A program made the translations under genes and the position numbers. A stretch of DNA of 41,177 nucleotides from Rhodocyclaceae bacterium. Lineage in GTDB: Bacteria > Pseudomonadota > Gammaproteobacteria > Burkholderiales > Rhodocyclaceae. How positions within the stretch are numbered: the first letter of the stretch is position 1; each line of letters begins with the position of its first letter. Under the pieces are notes generated by a model that was not told the DNA's origin, searched no databases, and worked only from the letters and a program-made list of their open reading frames with translations. Positions 21,201 through 28,011 of this stretch are shown here, piece by piece. Location: the NCBI GenBank assembly GCA_023150275.1, contig JAKLLG010000025.1, forward strand, positions 1 through 41,177, in the 5' to 3' direction.

Positions 21201-21656
21201 ATGAGCGCGATGAGTCAGAAACTGCAGAAGCTGCTCGCTCGTCAGGAGCTGGCAGGCATCTACCACCTGCCGCACAGCGACTGCAAGGCGCTCAAGCAGG
21301 CCACGCTCGCCCTGCATTTCGGCTGGCTGCAGGCCGATTTCGGCGAATCGCGCGAGGTCGGCAATATCCTCGGGAAGATTGGCAAGGACCTGCGTCTGCC
21401 GGACTGGTACGGCGCCAACTACGATGCGCTCTCGGACTGCCTCTCCGACCTCTCGTGGAACACGGCCCCCGGCTACGTGCTGCTGATCAGCGGCGCCGAT
21501 GAACTGCACGCCCACGACGAAGCGGCCTTCGAGACCCTAAATGATGTGCTGACGGCGGTCATCGAAAACTGGCAGCAGGAGAAGGTCCCGTTCTGGGTCT
21601 TCTACGACATGCGGCCGAACGGCCTCGCCTCCCTGCCGACGCTCGCCGCCGGGTAA
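21201..21656 (+). CDS. barstar family RNase inhibitor
   Basis: Cytosolic inhibitor that blocks barnase-type RNases. The 151-residue protein carries the barstar signature around LPDWYGANYDALSDCLSDL, where the family's inhibitory aspartates and aromatic residues sit. I chose the ATG at 21201, with AAGGAG at good spacing, over the GTG at 21195. It starts 2 bp after the RNase stop and overlaps nudB by one base (TAATG), so the three are tightly coupled. Confidence 0.92.
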   Translation: MSAMSQKLQKLLARQELAGIYHLPHSDCKALKQATLALHFGWLQADFGESREVGNILGKIGKDLRLPDWYGANYDALSDCLSDLSWNTAPGYVLLISGADELHAHDEAAFETLNDVLTAVIENWQQEKVPFWVFYDMRPNGLASLPTLAAG

Positions 21657-22120
21657 TGGCAGACAAGCGGAGCCACAAGCAGCCGGTTTCGGTGCTGGTT
21701 GTCATCCACAGCCCGGCCCCGCAGTGCGACATCCTGCTCCTTGAGCGCGCCGCCCACCCCGGCTACTGGCAATCCGTCACCGGCAGCCGCGAAGGTGACG
21801 AAGCGCTGATCGACACCGCCGTGCGTGAAGTCGCCGAGGAAACCGGCATCGTCGTCACGACCGAGCGACTCATCGACTGGCAACAGACCAACACCTACGA
21901 AATCTTCCCTGAGTGGCGCCACCGCTACGCGCCCGGCGTCACGCAGAACACCGAGCACGTCTTCTCGCTTGAAGTGCCGCGCGACACGCCAATCCGCACC
22001 GCCCCCGGCGAACACCTCGGCCATTGCTGGCTGCCGCTCGACGCAGCCGCCGCCAAGGTGTTCTCGTGGAGCAACCGGGACGCCATTCTGGCTCTGCCAC
22101 GTCTGAAAAAACGTCCATAA
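21656..22120 (+). CDS. nudB: dihydroneopterin triphosphate diphosphatase
   Basis: Nudix hydrolase that removes pyrophosphate from dihydroneopterin triphosphate in folate synthesis. The 154-residue protein has a Nudix box at about residues 43-65 (GSREGDEALIDTAVREVAEETGI pattern) and the W-Q-SVTGS context typical of NudB. Downstream of aspS is a common location for it. The ATG overlaps the barstar stop. Confidence 0.92.
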   Translation: MADKRSHKQPVSVLVVIHSPAPQCDILLLERAAHPGYWQSVTGSREGDEALIDTAVREVAEETGIVVTTERLIDWQQTNTYEIFPEWRHRYAPGVTQNTEHVFSLEVPRDTPIRTAPGEHLGHCWLPLDAAAAKVFSWSNRDAILALPRLKKRP

Positions 22121-22124
22121 ATCC

Positions 22125-22685
22125 ATGGCGCGCCACATTCGCCTGCTAGCCGTTGGCGTCATGATCGGTGTCATTCTCGTCATGTTGGAGCTTACGGGGC
22201 TGAGGGCCCATTTCACGCTCGCCGCATTGCGTTCCGCGCTGGAAGCGCACCGGTTTCAAGGGCTTGCGATCTTTACCGCGCTCTTCTGCCTTGGCAATCT
22301 GGCGCAGATTCCGGGCTGGATATTCCTCGCTGCTGCCGTGCTTGCCCTAGGCCAGATGGCCGGTGGCATTGCCACCTACTTTGCAGCAAGCGTTTCGTGC
22401 CTTGTTGTCTTCCTGGTCGTGCGTCTGATCGGCGGCGATGCGCTGCGCAAGCTCGACAACACACTCGCAAAGCGCATCCTTGCGCACCTCGACCGACACC
22501 CGCTGGCCAGCGTATGGTCGCTGCGCGTGCTTTTCCAGACCGCGCCACCACTCAATTATTCGCTGGCGCTCTCGGGCGTCGGCGTGCGCGCCTACCTGCT
22601 CGGCACCCTGCTCGGGCTGCCGTTGCCAATCGCTGTCTATTGTCTGCTATTCGATTTTCTTGCCGGGGCGCTGCAGATTCGCTGA
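22125..22685 (+). CDS. TVP38/TMEM64 (VTT domain) family membrane protein
   Basis: Inner-membrane protein of 186 residues with about five hydrophobic segments and a VTT/DedA-like core: an F-C-LGNLAQIPGWIFLAAA segment, a glycine-rich turn, then RVLFQTAPPLNYSLALSGVGVRAYLLGTLLG. The substrate is unknown; relatives are proposed lipid scramblases or transporters. The ATG is 4 bp after the nudB stop, so it probably closes the aspS-RNase-barstar-nudB transcription unit. Confidence 0.85.
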   Translation: MARHIRLLAVGVMIGVILVMLELTGLRAHFTLAALRSALEAHRFQGLAIFTALFCLGNLAQIPGWIFLAAAVLALGQMAGGIATYFAASVSCLVVFLVVRLIGGDALRKLDNTLAKRILAHLDRHPLASVWSLRVLFQTAPPLNYSLALSGVGVRAYLLGTLLGLPLPIAVYCLLFDFLAGALQIR

Positions 22686-22929
22686 TCGCACGAACAGGAA
22701 GAAGCAAGAATCCCGCCGCAGCAACTCTCCGCGCCCATTGCAAGTTTTGCCCCGCCACTCAAACAAAGTCTTGGAGTCGCTGTTTGGCAACTGACTCCCG
22801 GTAATGCGGAGGAGAATCAGCCCTCCCCGGCAAAAAAACCGTAAGGGAATCGACTGAAAAACGACTAACCACCGCGCATCGCGCTGTTGAAAGGCCAATG
22901 CCATATTCCCCCTTCAGGAGACCAGACCC

Positions 22930-23472
22930 ATGCTCATTCCCCGACAACCCGTTCCACCGCTAAACGTGCCGACACTCGCCCACGGCGACTTCGACCTGAC
23001 AACCGAGACGGCGCAGCACTTCACCCTCATCGCGGCCTATCGCGGCCTGCACTGCCCCCTGTGCGCAAAATCCCTGCTCGAACTGGGGCGTTTGCTGCCG
23101 GAGTTCTCCCGGCGAGGGGTTGGCGTCATCGCACTATCGTCCGACACACGGGAGCGCGCGCAAGCCATGGCCGACAAGATCGGCACTGCCGATCTGCGCT
23201 TCGGCTATGACCTTCCGCTCAGCACCGCCCGAAGTTGGGGGCTGTACATCTCGACCTCCCGTGGTACTACATCGATCGGCATCGAAGAGCCATCCCTTTT
23301 CGCCGAGCCCGGCGTTTTCCTGATCCGCCCGGACAGCACGCTCTACTACGGCAGCGTTCAGACCATGCCCTTTGCCCGCCCGCATTTCGACGAACTGCTG
23401 CAGGCCATCGATTTCGCCATCGAGAAGGATTACCCGGCGCGCGGCGAATACACCGGGCCGCTCCCTGTCTGA
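22930..23472 (+). CDS. peroxiredoxin-like (AhpC/TSA fold) protein
   Basis: Thioredoxin-fold protein of 180 residues. The active-site region GLHCPLCAKSL has C42 and C45 in a CxxC arrangement, unlike the single peroxidatic cysteine of typical AhpC. The FLIRPDSTLYYGSVQTMPFARP segment is typical of the AhpC/TSA family subgroup used for small redox proteins. The gene has AGGAGACC at good spacing. The 244-bp gap upstream shows no gene and only weak hairpins. The exact substrate is unknown. Confidence 0.85.
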   Translation: MLIPRQPVPPLNVPTLAHGDFDLTTETAQHFTLIAAYRGLHCPLCAKSLLELGRLLPEFSRRGVGVIALSSDTRERAQAMADKIGTADLRFGYDLPLSTARSWGLYISTSRGTTSIGIEEPSLFAEPGVFLIRPDSTLYYGSVQTMPFARPHFDELLQAIDFAIEKDYPARGEYTGPLPV

Positions 23473-23556
23473 ACAACATCGTTTCGTATTTGCCGCCGCC
23501 GTGTCGCTGTTATGCTGCGGGGGAAGCCGCATTTTCAGCCCATGGTCCGGAGCCAG

Positions 23557-24042
23557 ATGAAACCGTCACCCCACCCCAACGCCACCCTGATCACCCGACT
23601 CTACACCGCCCTCGCTGCAAAGGACGGCGCCGCCATGGGCACCTGCTATGCCGATGACGCACGGTTCAGCGACCCGGCGTTCCAGAATCTCGATGCTGCC
23701 GGCGTACGCACGATGTGGGCGATGCTCTGTTCGCGGGCGACCGATCTCAGCGTGGAAGTGAGCGGCGTCGAGGCCGACGATACGCACGGCAGGGCGCGCT
23801 GGGTGGCGACCTATACCTTCAGCAAGACGGGGCGGAAGGTACGCAACGAAATCGACGCCGAATACGAATTCCGCGATGGGCTGATCGTGCGTCACACCGA
23901 CCGTTTCGACCTGTGGCGCTGGGCCGGCATGGCGCTGGGCCTGAAGGGCACGCTGCTCGGCTGGACGCCAATGGTGCAGAACGCGATCCGCAAGGAAGCG
24001 ATGCGCGGGCTGCAGGCCTGGCGCGCCAAAAACAAGCTCTGA
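23557..24042 (+). CDS. SnoaL-like / NTF2-fold nuclear transport factor 2 family protein
   Basis: The 161-residue protein has the alpha+beta cone layout of SnoaL-like proteins (ATLITRLYTALAAKDGAAMGTCYADDARFSDPAF, then a beta sheet ending EYEFRDGLIVRHTDRFDLWRWAGMALG). These domains are often isomerase-like or orphan, and no ligand can be named. I chose the ATG at 23557 with GGAG upstream; an in-frame ATG at 23542 is possible. It precedes the bufferin operon but is separated from it by 136 bp with operator-like repeats. Confidence 0.85.
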   Translation: MKPSPHPNATLITRLYTALAAKDGAAMGTCYADDARFSDPAFQNLDAAGVRTMWAMLCSRATDLSVEVSGVEADDTHGRARWVATYTFSKTGRKVRNEIDAEYEFRDGLIVRHTDRFDLWRWAGMALGLKGTLLGWTPMVQNAIRKEAMRGLQAWRAKNKL

Positions 24043-24068
24043 AAAATATTTCCCGTCAGGTGTAAGGA

Positions 24069-24108
24069 ACCGGCATTCCGGGCGACCAATGCATACCGGA
24101 ACACCGGT
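24069..24108. promoter_or_regulatory. tandem ACCGG-N4-CCGG inverted repeats upstream of bufA2
   Basis: Two related palindromes lie 26 bp apart: ACCGG-CATT-CCGGG (24069-24082) and ACCGG-AACA-CCGGT (24095-24108, perfect). They stand in the 136-bp gap before bufA2, about 70-110 bp upstream of its start codon, and could be operators for a metal-responsive or other dimeric regulator. No regulator gene is adjacent. Confidence 0.4.
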
Positions 24109-24178
24109 ACGCGTCGGCCAAACAGCGGGCGCGGCAAACAAATCGCAATGCGAACCCAATCCTGACAGGAGATACAAA

Positions 24179-24436
24179 ATGAGCCATACCAAGACCGGAA
24201 TCGCCCTCGCCTCGGCTGCTGCCGCCCTCTTTGCCCTCGGCACAACTGCCACTGTCGCACAAGCAGCCGATGCCCCCACCGTCAAATGTGCTGGCGTCAA
24301 TAGCTGTAAAGGCACCTCGGACTGCAAGACCGCCAAGAACGAATGCAAGGGCCAGAACGCCTGCAAGGGCCAGGGCTGGGTCAAGAAGGACAGCGCCAAG
24401 GCCTGCACCGACGCCGGCGGCAAGGTCGTCAGCTAA
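24179..24436 (+). CDS. bufA2: BufA2-type bufferin precursor (metal-binding RiPP)
   Basis: Small secreted precursor peptide, 85 residues. It has a Sec-type signal peptide (1-29, ending VAQA-A) and a mature part with six cysteines at 37, 43, 49, 56, 62 and 76 in repeated CKG-type motifs (NSCKG, NECKG, NACKG). Bufferins of this type are modified on cysteines by a DUF692 (MNIO) enzyme with its DUF2063 partner and sequester copper in the periplasm. That knowledge comes from other bacteria. The adjacent bufB and bufC genes support it here. The ATG at 24179 has an AGGAGA ribosome binding site. A 10-bp-stem hairpin separates it from bufB. Confidence 0.88.
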   Translation: MSHTKTGIALASAAAALFALGTTATVAQAADAPTVKCAGVNSCKGTSDCKTAKNECKGQNACKGQGWVKKDSAKACTDAGGKVVS

Positions 24437-24450
24437 GCAATCGATACGTT

Positions 24451-24481
24451 CGGTGCGGCCGCAACACCTGTGGCCGCACCG
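24451..24481. promoter_or_regulatory. intercistronic hairpin between bufA2 and bufB
   Basis: A perfect 10-bp GC-rich stem (24451-24460 with 24472-24481) with an 11-nt loop, 14 bp after the bufA2 stop. No T run follows, so it is not a classical terminator. It may protect the precursor mRNA 3' end, giving more precursor than enzyme. Confidence 0.65.
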
Positions 24482-24499
24482 ATTATCAGGAAAATCCCG

Positions 24500-25354
24500 A
24501 TGACGACCATCGACGGCTTCGGCCTCGGCCTGCGTACCGAGCACTACCCCGATTTCCGCACCGGCGAGCCTGCCGTCGACTGGCTCGAAATCATCTCCGA
24601 GAACTACATGGTGCCCGGCGGTCGCCCGCTGCAGCACCTTGACGCCATCCGAGCGCACTACCCCATGGTGATGCACGGCGTATCGCTCTCCATCGGCAGC
24701 ACCGACCCCTTGAACATGCAGTATCTGTCCGAACTGAAGGCGTTGATCGCCCGCGTGCAGCCCGGCTGGGTCTCCGACCACATCTGCTGGACCGGCGTCG
24801 ACCACGCCAACCTGCATGACCTGCTGCCCATGCCCTGCACCGAAGCTGCGCTGAGGCACATGGTCGAGCGCGTGCAGCGGGTGCAGGATTTCCTCGGCCA
24901 GCGCATCGCGCTGGAGAACGCCTCCACCTACGTTGCCTTCGCCGACGACGACATGAACGAATGGGAATTCGTCAGCGAACTCGCCGAGCGCGCCGACTGC
25001 TGGCTGCTGCTCGACGTGAACAACGTCTACGTCAGCGCCCGCAACCACGGCTTCGATGGCCGACACTACATCGACGCCCTGCCCTCCGGGCGCATCCGCC
25101 AGATCCACCTCGCCGGCCACGAAGACCACGGCGACTATCTCATCGATACCCACGACCACCCGATCTGCCCAGGCGTCTACGAGCTTTACGCTCACACGCT
25201 GGCGCGCCACGGCTGGGTGCCGACGATGATCGAGCGCGATGACCACATCCCGCCGCTGGCCGAACTGCTGGCTGAACTCGATCAGGTGCGTGCCATTGCC
25301 GCCGAATTCCGGATAGCGCACTGTGGGCAGGATGCCACGCGGGAGGCAGCATGA
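24500..25354 (+). CDS. bufB: BufB-type multinuclear non-heme iron oxidase (DUF692/MNIO)
   Basis: TIM-barrel iron enzyme predicted to convert cysteines of the BufA2 precursor into copper-binding heterocycles. The 284-residue protein keeps the family's likely metal ligands: H59 (MHGVSLSIG), H94 (SDHICW), E139 (LENASTY), D172 with N174/N175 (LLDVNNVYV), H203 (IHLAGHE), D216/H218 and E245 (IERDD). The ATG at 24500 has AGGAAAA before it. The 3' end overlaps bufC by 4 bp (ATGA). Confidence 0.93.
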   Translation: MTTIDGFGLGLRTEHYPDFRTGEPAVDWLEIISENYMVPGGRPLQHLDAIRAHYPMVMHGVSLSIGSTDPLNMQYLSELKALIARVQPGWVSDHICWTGVDHANLHDLLPMPCTEAALRHMVERVQRVQDFLGQRIALENASTYVAFADDDMNEWEFVSELAERADCWLLLDVNNVYVSARNHGFDGRHYIDALPSGRIRQIHLAGHEDHGDYLIDTHDHPICPGVYELYAHTLARHGWVPTMIERDDHIPPLAELLAELDQVRAIAAEFRIAHCGQDATREAA

Positions 25355-26163
25355 ATCCGGGCGCGACTTCCGGCGCCGCCAGTGCAGCCGAGACGCTTGC
25401 CGCACAACTGCAGGTCTTCGCCCTGGCCATCACCGCCAGCGAGGAACCTGTCGAGAGCGCCGCATTGTTCAGCGCCACGCCGCAAGGCGACCCGCCGCGC
25501 CTTTCCATCTACCGCCATGCCTTCCGCGCCCGCCTCACCGCCGCGCTGCGCGAGAACTATCCGGTACTGCACCGGGTACTCGGCGATCAAACATTCGACG
25601 AAGTCGCGCTCGGCTTCATCGCCGCCCATCCCTCGCACCACCCCTCCATCCGCTGGTTTGGCAACGCACTGCCGGGCCACCTGCAAACGCTTGCGGATGC
25701 CGGCGAATTGCCGCATCCCGCCCTCCCCGACCTCGCCCGCATGGAATGGGCACTCGGCACCGCCTTCGACGCAGCCGATGCCGCCCCGCTCAGCGTTGAA
25801 CAACTGCTTGCCGTGGCACCAGAGGCTTGGCCGGAACTGCGTTTTAGCGCCCACCCCAGCCTGCGCCTGATCGCCCTCGACTGGGCCATCGAACCGCTGT
25901 GGCGTGCGCTTAGCGACAACCCCGAAGCCGAAACTGCAGCACCCGAAGCACAGCCCCACCACCTGCTCGTCTGGCGCCAGAATGACCAGACCCAGTGGCG
26001 CTCCGTCGAACCCTTCGAGGCCACCCTGCTGCAAGCCGCCCTTGCCGGCGAAAGCTTCGCCGAGCTCTGCGAGCGCGCCGCCGCCACCCAGGGCGAACAG
26101 GCCTCCGCCACCGTTGCCGGCCACCTGCGTGTGTGGGTCGAAACCGGACTGCTCACCAGCTGA
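25351..26163 (+). CDS. bufC: BufC-type partner protein (DUF2063 N-terminal domain)
   Basis: Partner that works with the MNIO enzyme, probably in precursor recognition. The 270-residue protein has the DUF2063 N-terminal domain (about 25-125, SIYRHAFRARLTAALRENYPVLHRVLGDQTFDEVALGFIA) and a C-terminal domain with a winged-helix-like end. It is coupled to bufB through an ATGA overlap and closes the plus-strand bufA2BC operon. A paralogue lies at 34.5-35.3 kb on the other strand. Confidence 0.92.
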   Translation: MNPGATSGAASAAETLAAQLQVFALAITASEEPVESAALFSATPQGDPPRLSIYRHAFRARLTAALRENYPVLHRVLGDQTFDEVALGFIAAHPSHHPSIRWFGNALPGHLQTLADAGELPHPALPDLARMEWALGTAFDAADAAPLSVEQLLAVAPEAWPELRFSAHPSLRLIALDWAIEPLWRALSDNPEAETAAPEAQPHHLLVWRQNDQTQWRSVEPFEATLLQAALAGESFAELCERAAATQGEQASATVAGHLRVWVETGLLTS

Positions 26164-26229
26164 TTCATCCAAGCACGGATCGTGTTGCAGCTTCATCGCC
26201 TGTTGCCATGCCATCGCACGCATGCCAAA

Positions 26230-26250
26230 ATTGCATCGCAATTGCAACGC
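26230..26250. promoter_or_regulatory. 10-bp direct repeats at an 11-bp period before the antitoxin gene
   Basis: ATTGCATCGC (26230-26239) and ATTGCAACGC (26241-26250) differ at one base and are one helical turn apart, just upstream of the AAAGGAG ribosome binding site. They could be operators for autoregulation by the toxin-antitoxin complex. Confidence 0.45.
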
Positions 26251-26263
26251 AAAAGGAGCCTGG

Positions 26264-26530
26264 ATGAAATCAGCAACCTTCCCCTCACTGCGCGTCGCGC
26301 CGGAAATCCGGCAAGCGGCAGAGGATGTGCTTCAGGAAGGCGAGAGCCTTTCGAGCTTCGTTGAAGCGTCCATCCGCGAAAACATCGCGCGCCGCCAACT
26401 GCAAGGCGAATTCCTGGCACGTGGGCTAGCCTCCCGCGAACACGCACGCGAAACGGGAACCTACAGCAGTGCCGATGTCGTGGTCGGCAAACTGGAAAAA
26501 ATGCTGGCCGCAGCCAAGGCCGGCAAGTGA
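26264..26530 (+). CDS. antitoxin of a ParE-type module (YlcI/YnfO- or ribbon-helix-helix-like)
   Basis: The 88-residue protein starts with a short beta-like stretch (ATFPSLRVAPEIRQAAEDVL) followed by a helix-rich part (SLSSFVEASIRENIARRQ). This is the layout of small ribbon-helix-helix antitoxins such as the YlcI/YnfO group. It ends GKLEKMLAAAKAGK. The ATG at 26264 has AAAGGAG upstream, and its stop overlaps the toxin start by 4 bp (GTGA). The antitoxin call rests on size, fold pattern and the neighbouring toxin. Confidence 0.8.
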   Translation: MKSATFPSLRVAPEIRQAAEDVLQEGESLSSFVEASIRENIARRQLQGEFLARGLASREHARETGTYSSADVVVGKLEKMLAAAKAGK

Positions 26531-26835
26531 GCTATCGCGTCCGCTTTACGGAAGAAGCGGAAAGCGATCTGATCCGACTCTATGAGTTTGTTCTGACCCA
26601 CAACGAATCGGACTGGAGTTTGGCGGAACGCGCACTGAGTGCCATCAGGAACGCGATTCGCAGCCTGGAACTCAGCCCTTTCAGCTTTCGCAAGGCGTTG
26701 CCCGACAATCCCTTTCTCCGTGAAATCGTCATCCCGTTCGGTGCGAGCGGCTATGTCGCCCTGTTTGAGATCGACACCGACGAAAGCGTCACCATTCTGG
26801 CGATCAGGCACCAGCGGGAAGACGACTACCACTGA
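26527..26835 (+). CDS. RelE/ParE family toxin
   Basis: The 102-residue protein has the ParE fold signature: YRVRFTEEAESDLIRLYEFV at the start, then SLELSPFSFRKAL, and the C-terminal strand VTILAIRHQREDDYH. ParE toxins poison gyrase, while RelE relatives cleave mRNA; which applies is not decided by sequence alone. It starts with GTG inside the antitoxin stop. It sits between the bufA2BC operon and the truncated integrase. Confidence 0.88.
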   Translation: MSYRVRFTEEAESDLIRLYEFVLTHNESDWSLAERALSAIRNAIRSLELSPFSFRKALPDNPFLREIVIPFGASGYVALFEIDTDESVTILAIRHQREDDYH

Positions 26836-27076
26836 ATTTGCAAGCGTTGAATTTTTCAGTTTCAATCGAACACGGCCCCATTAATCTGTTCGAAAGGCGC
26901 CCCAGAAAAGCCCGCACCTCGGGCGCCCCCATGTCACGCGGGTGCCGCATGTCATGAAAACGCACGAAGCGCCGTACCCACTCGACATAGGCACGCTCCG
27001 TCCGTATGCTGTAGTGCTTGTAACGCACGGCCTCGCGAACGCGGCCGATCAGGGTATCCGGTTGGCTGGTGCTCAT
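26804..27076 (-). pseudogene. intI: integron integrase IntI, 5' fragment
   Basis: The first ~63 residues match the N-terminal SAM-like domain of integron tyrosine recombinases (VREAVRYKHYSIRTERAYVEWVRRFVRFHDMRHP, then MGAPEVRAFLGRLSN). After about position 26887 the similarity stops and the frame runs through unrelated sequence to a stop at 26804. The whole catalytic domain, including the active-site arginines and tyrosine, is missing, so it cannot be active. The ATG at 27076 has AAGGAG upstream. It is divergent from the cassette array, as expected for intI, and has a LexA box in its promoter. Confidence 0.85.
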
Positions 27077-27089
27077 GCCGTATTTCTCC

Positions 27090-27118
27090 TTGCCACCAAT
27101 ACTGTTCATATTTACAGT
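27090..27118 (+). promoter_or_regulatory. possible cassette promoter (Pc)
   Basis: TTGCCA (27090-27095), 17 bp, TACAGT (27113-27118) reads toward the cassettes and also overlaps the LexA box. The match is moderate and the call tentative. Confidence 0.3.
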
Positions 27119-27119
27119 A
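27100..27119. promoter_or_regulatory. LexA box in the intI promoter
   Basis: TACTGT-N8-ACAGTA is a perfect dyad matching the proteobacterial LexA consensus (CTGT-N8-ACAG). SOS control of integron integrases by LexA is established in other bacteria. The -10 of the candidate intI promoter falls inside the box. Confidence 0.82.
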
Positions 27120-27142
27120 TTCGACGGAGGCGCTTAATGCAA
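27114..27142 (-). promoter_or_regulatory. candidate intI promoter
   Basis: On the minus strand the -35 is TTGCAT (27142-27137), the spacer is 17 bp and the -10 is TACTGT (27119-27114), within the LexA box and 38 bp upstream of the intI start. Confidence 0.55.
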
Positions 27143-27293
27143 GCGCTTTTTGCAGGGAGATGCCCTGGTTGGCAGGCTCGCCCGCAGCCAGCTTATGCAG
27201 CAACAACGCCGAATGATCCAAAACAACGCCGCGTTTAGCCGCCGGATAAGAAGGCACAGGAAGAAAGAAAATGAATTTTAGCTTTGCCAATCA
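27120..27293. other. attI-side region of the integron
   Basis: Gene-free stretch between the LexA box and the tandem repeats. It should contain the leader of the cassette array and part of attI. I cannot delimit integrase binding sites by eye, and no reading frame is supported. Confidence 0.4.
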
Positions 27294-27357
27294 ACAACAT
27301 TCGCGCGCCGCGCACACCGTCTTACACAACATTCGCGCGCCGCGCACACCGTCTTAC
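27294..27357. repeat. exact tandem duplication of a 32-bp unit
   Basis: Two identical 32-bp copies (27294-27325 and 27326-27357), each beginning ACAACATTCGCG and ending ACCGTCTTAC, lie immediately before the first cassette junction. Direct repeats are a feature of attI sites, but exact 32-bp duplication is unusual. Confidence 0.9.
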
Positions 27358-27410
27358 ACGGCGCCACGCCAGCTTGGCAGGCGCTGATGCCATCCAATTC
27401 ACGTTAGGTT
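27358..27410 (+). other. first recombination junction of the integron (attI or degenerate attC)
   Basis: It ends in the core GTTAGGT (27403-27409), three bases before the first cassette's start codon. Upstream lies an interrupted inverted repeat: GCGCC/GGCGC (27361-27365 with 27380-27384) and GCCA/TGGC (27368-27371 with 27375-27378). A left core RYYYAAC is not clear, so it may be attI or a decayed attC. Confidence 0.55.
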
Positions 27411-27411
27411 T

Positions 27412-27843
27412 ATGACTGCCTGCCCTACCTGCGGAAACAGTGTTCCCTCTGGCGTTACTCAGTGCGAAAACTGCTGCCTGCAAGAGGGCACCGAGACGAA
27501 AAACAGAACGGCCCGCTACAAACGCGTCGTTGTCTCTGTAGCATGGGTTGTCGTTACGCTGCCGTTCATCATTGGCAACTCGATTGCTGCCTACGAAAAT
27601 TTTGCTGCATTTTTTCTCGGCCACAGCCTGCGAACTCCTTCGCCGTTTCGCATCGATCTTGCTGGCCCACCTGCACTCATTGCCGGCTTTTCATGCCTCA
27701 TGGCCGTGGCTGCTTTTTCGTTACTTGCGTTCGCTCGCACTCGTAAGTATTGGCCCGGCTCCATTGCGCTTATCGTAATTTCATTTCTGGTTCTCAACTA
27801 TGTCGCTCTTCCTATGCGCTTTGCTGAGCGGTCGGGCAGATAG
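27412..27843 (+). CDS. integron cassette 1 protein: zinc-ribbon membrane protein, 3' end replaced by an IS
   Basis: Not recognised beyond its architecture. The 143-residue product has an N-terminal zinc ribbon (CPTCG and CENC, four cysteines within the first 22 residues) and then three hydrophobic segments (about 38-60, 80-105, 115-132). The ATG lies three bases after the recombination core, so the ribosome binding site must be weak or supplied upstream. From about codon 140 the frame enters the IS481 left end and stops in it (TAG at 27841), so the native C-terminus is lost. Base composition is less GC-rich than the core genes. Confidence 0.7.
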   Translation: MTACPTCGNSVPSGVTQCENCCLQEGTETKNRTARYKRVVVSVAWVVVTLPFIIGNSIAAYENFAAFFLGHSLRTPSPFRIDLAGPPALIAGFSCLMAVAAFSLLAFARTRKYWPGSIALIVISFLVLNYVALPMRFAERSGR

Positions 27844-27930
27844 GTAACAGATTAGTCCGGGCACATGGGTAACACATTTCTGCTTCTTTACCCTGAATGC
27901 CGGACTGATTCAGGGATACAACATCGTGCT

Positions 27931-27973
27931 CTGGAAGAGGCCGGTGAAGCGTAGCGTAGCCGGCCTCTTCCAG
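27931..27973. repeat. large hairpin downstream of the IS481 transposase
   Basis: A perfect 14-bp inverted repeat (27931-27944 with 27960-27973) with a 15-nt loop, between the transposase stop and the left IS end. It may block outward or inward transcription; no T run follows. Confidence 0.7.
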
Positions 27974-28011
27974 AAGCGCCAGCAATCGCAATCCCCAGGT
28001 CGTTCGCCTTG

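Noticed and set aside
22686..22929. Possible regulatory RNA before the peroxiredoxin-like gene
   Set aside because: Only weak, short inverted repeats and no promoter-terminator pair; nothing supportable beyond a plain intergenic gap.
24056..25405. Minus-strand open frame of 449 codons opposite bufA2-bufB
   Set aside because: Antisense shadow of well-supported bufA2 and bufB genes; no signal or motif.
26942..27238. Plus-strand open frame across the intI fragment and its promoter
   Set aside because: It is antisense to the recognisable IntI N-terminus and runs through the LexA box; no ribosome binding site or family resemblance.
27294..27357. CRISPR-like repeats
   Set aside because: Only two copies of the 32-bp unit with no spacer between them; it is a tandem duplication.
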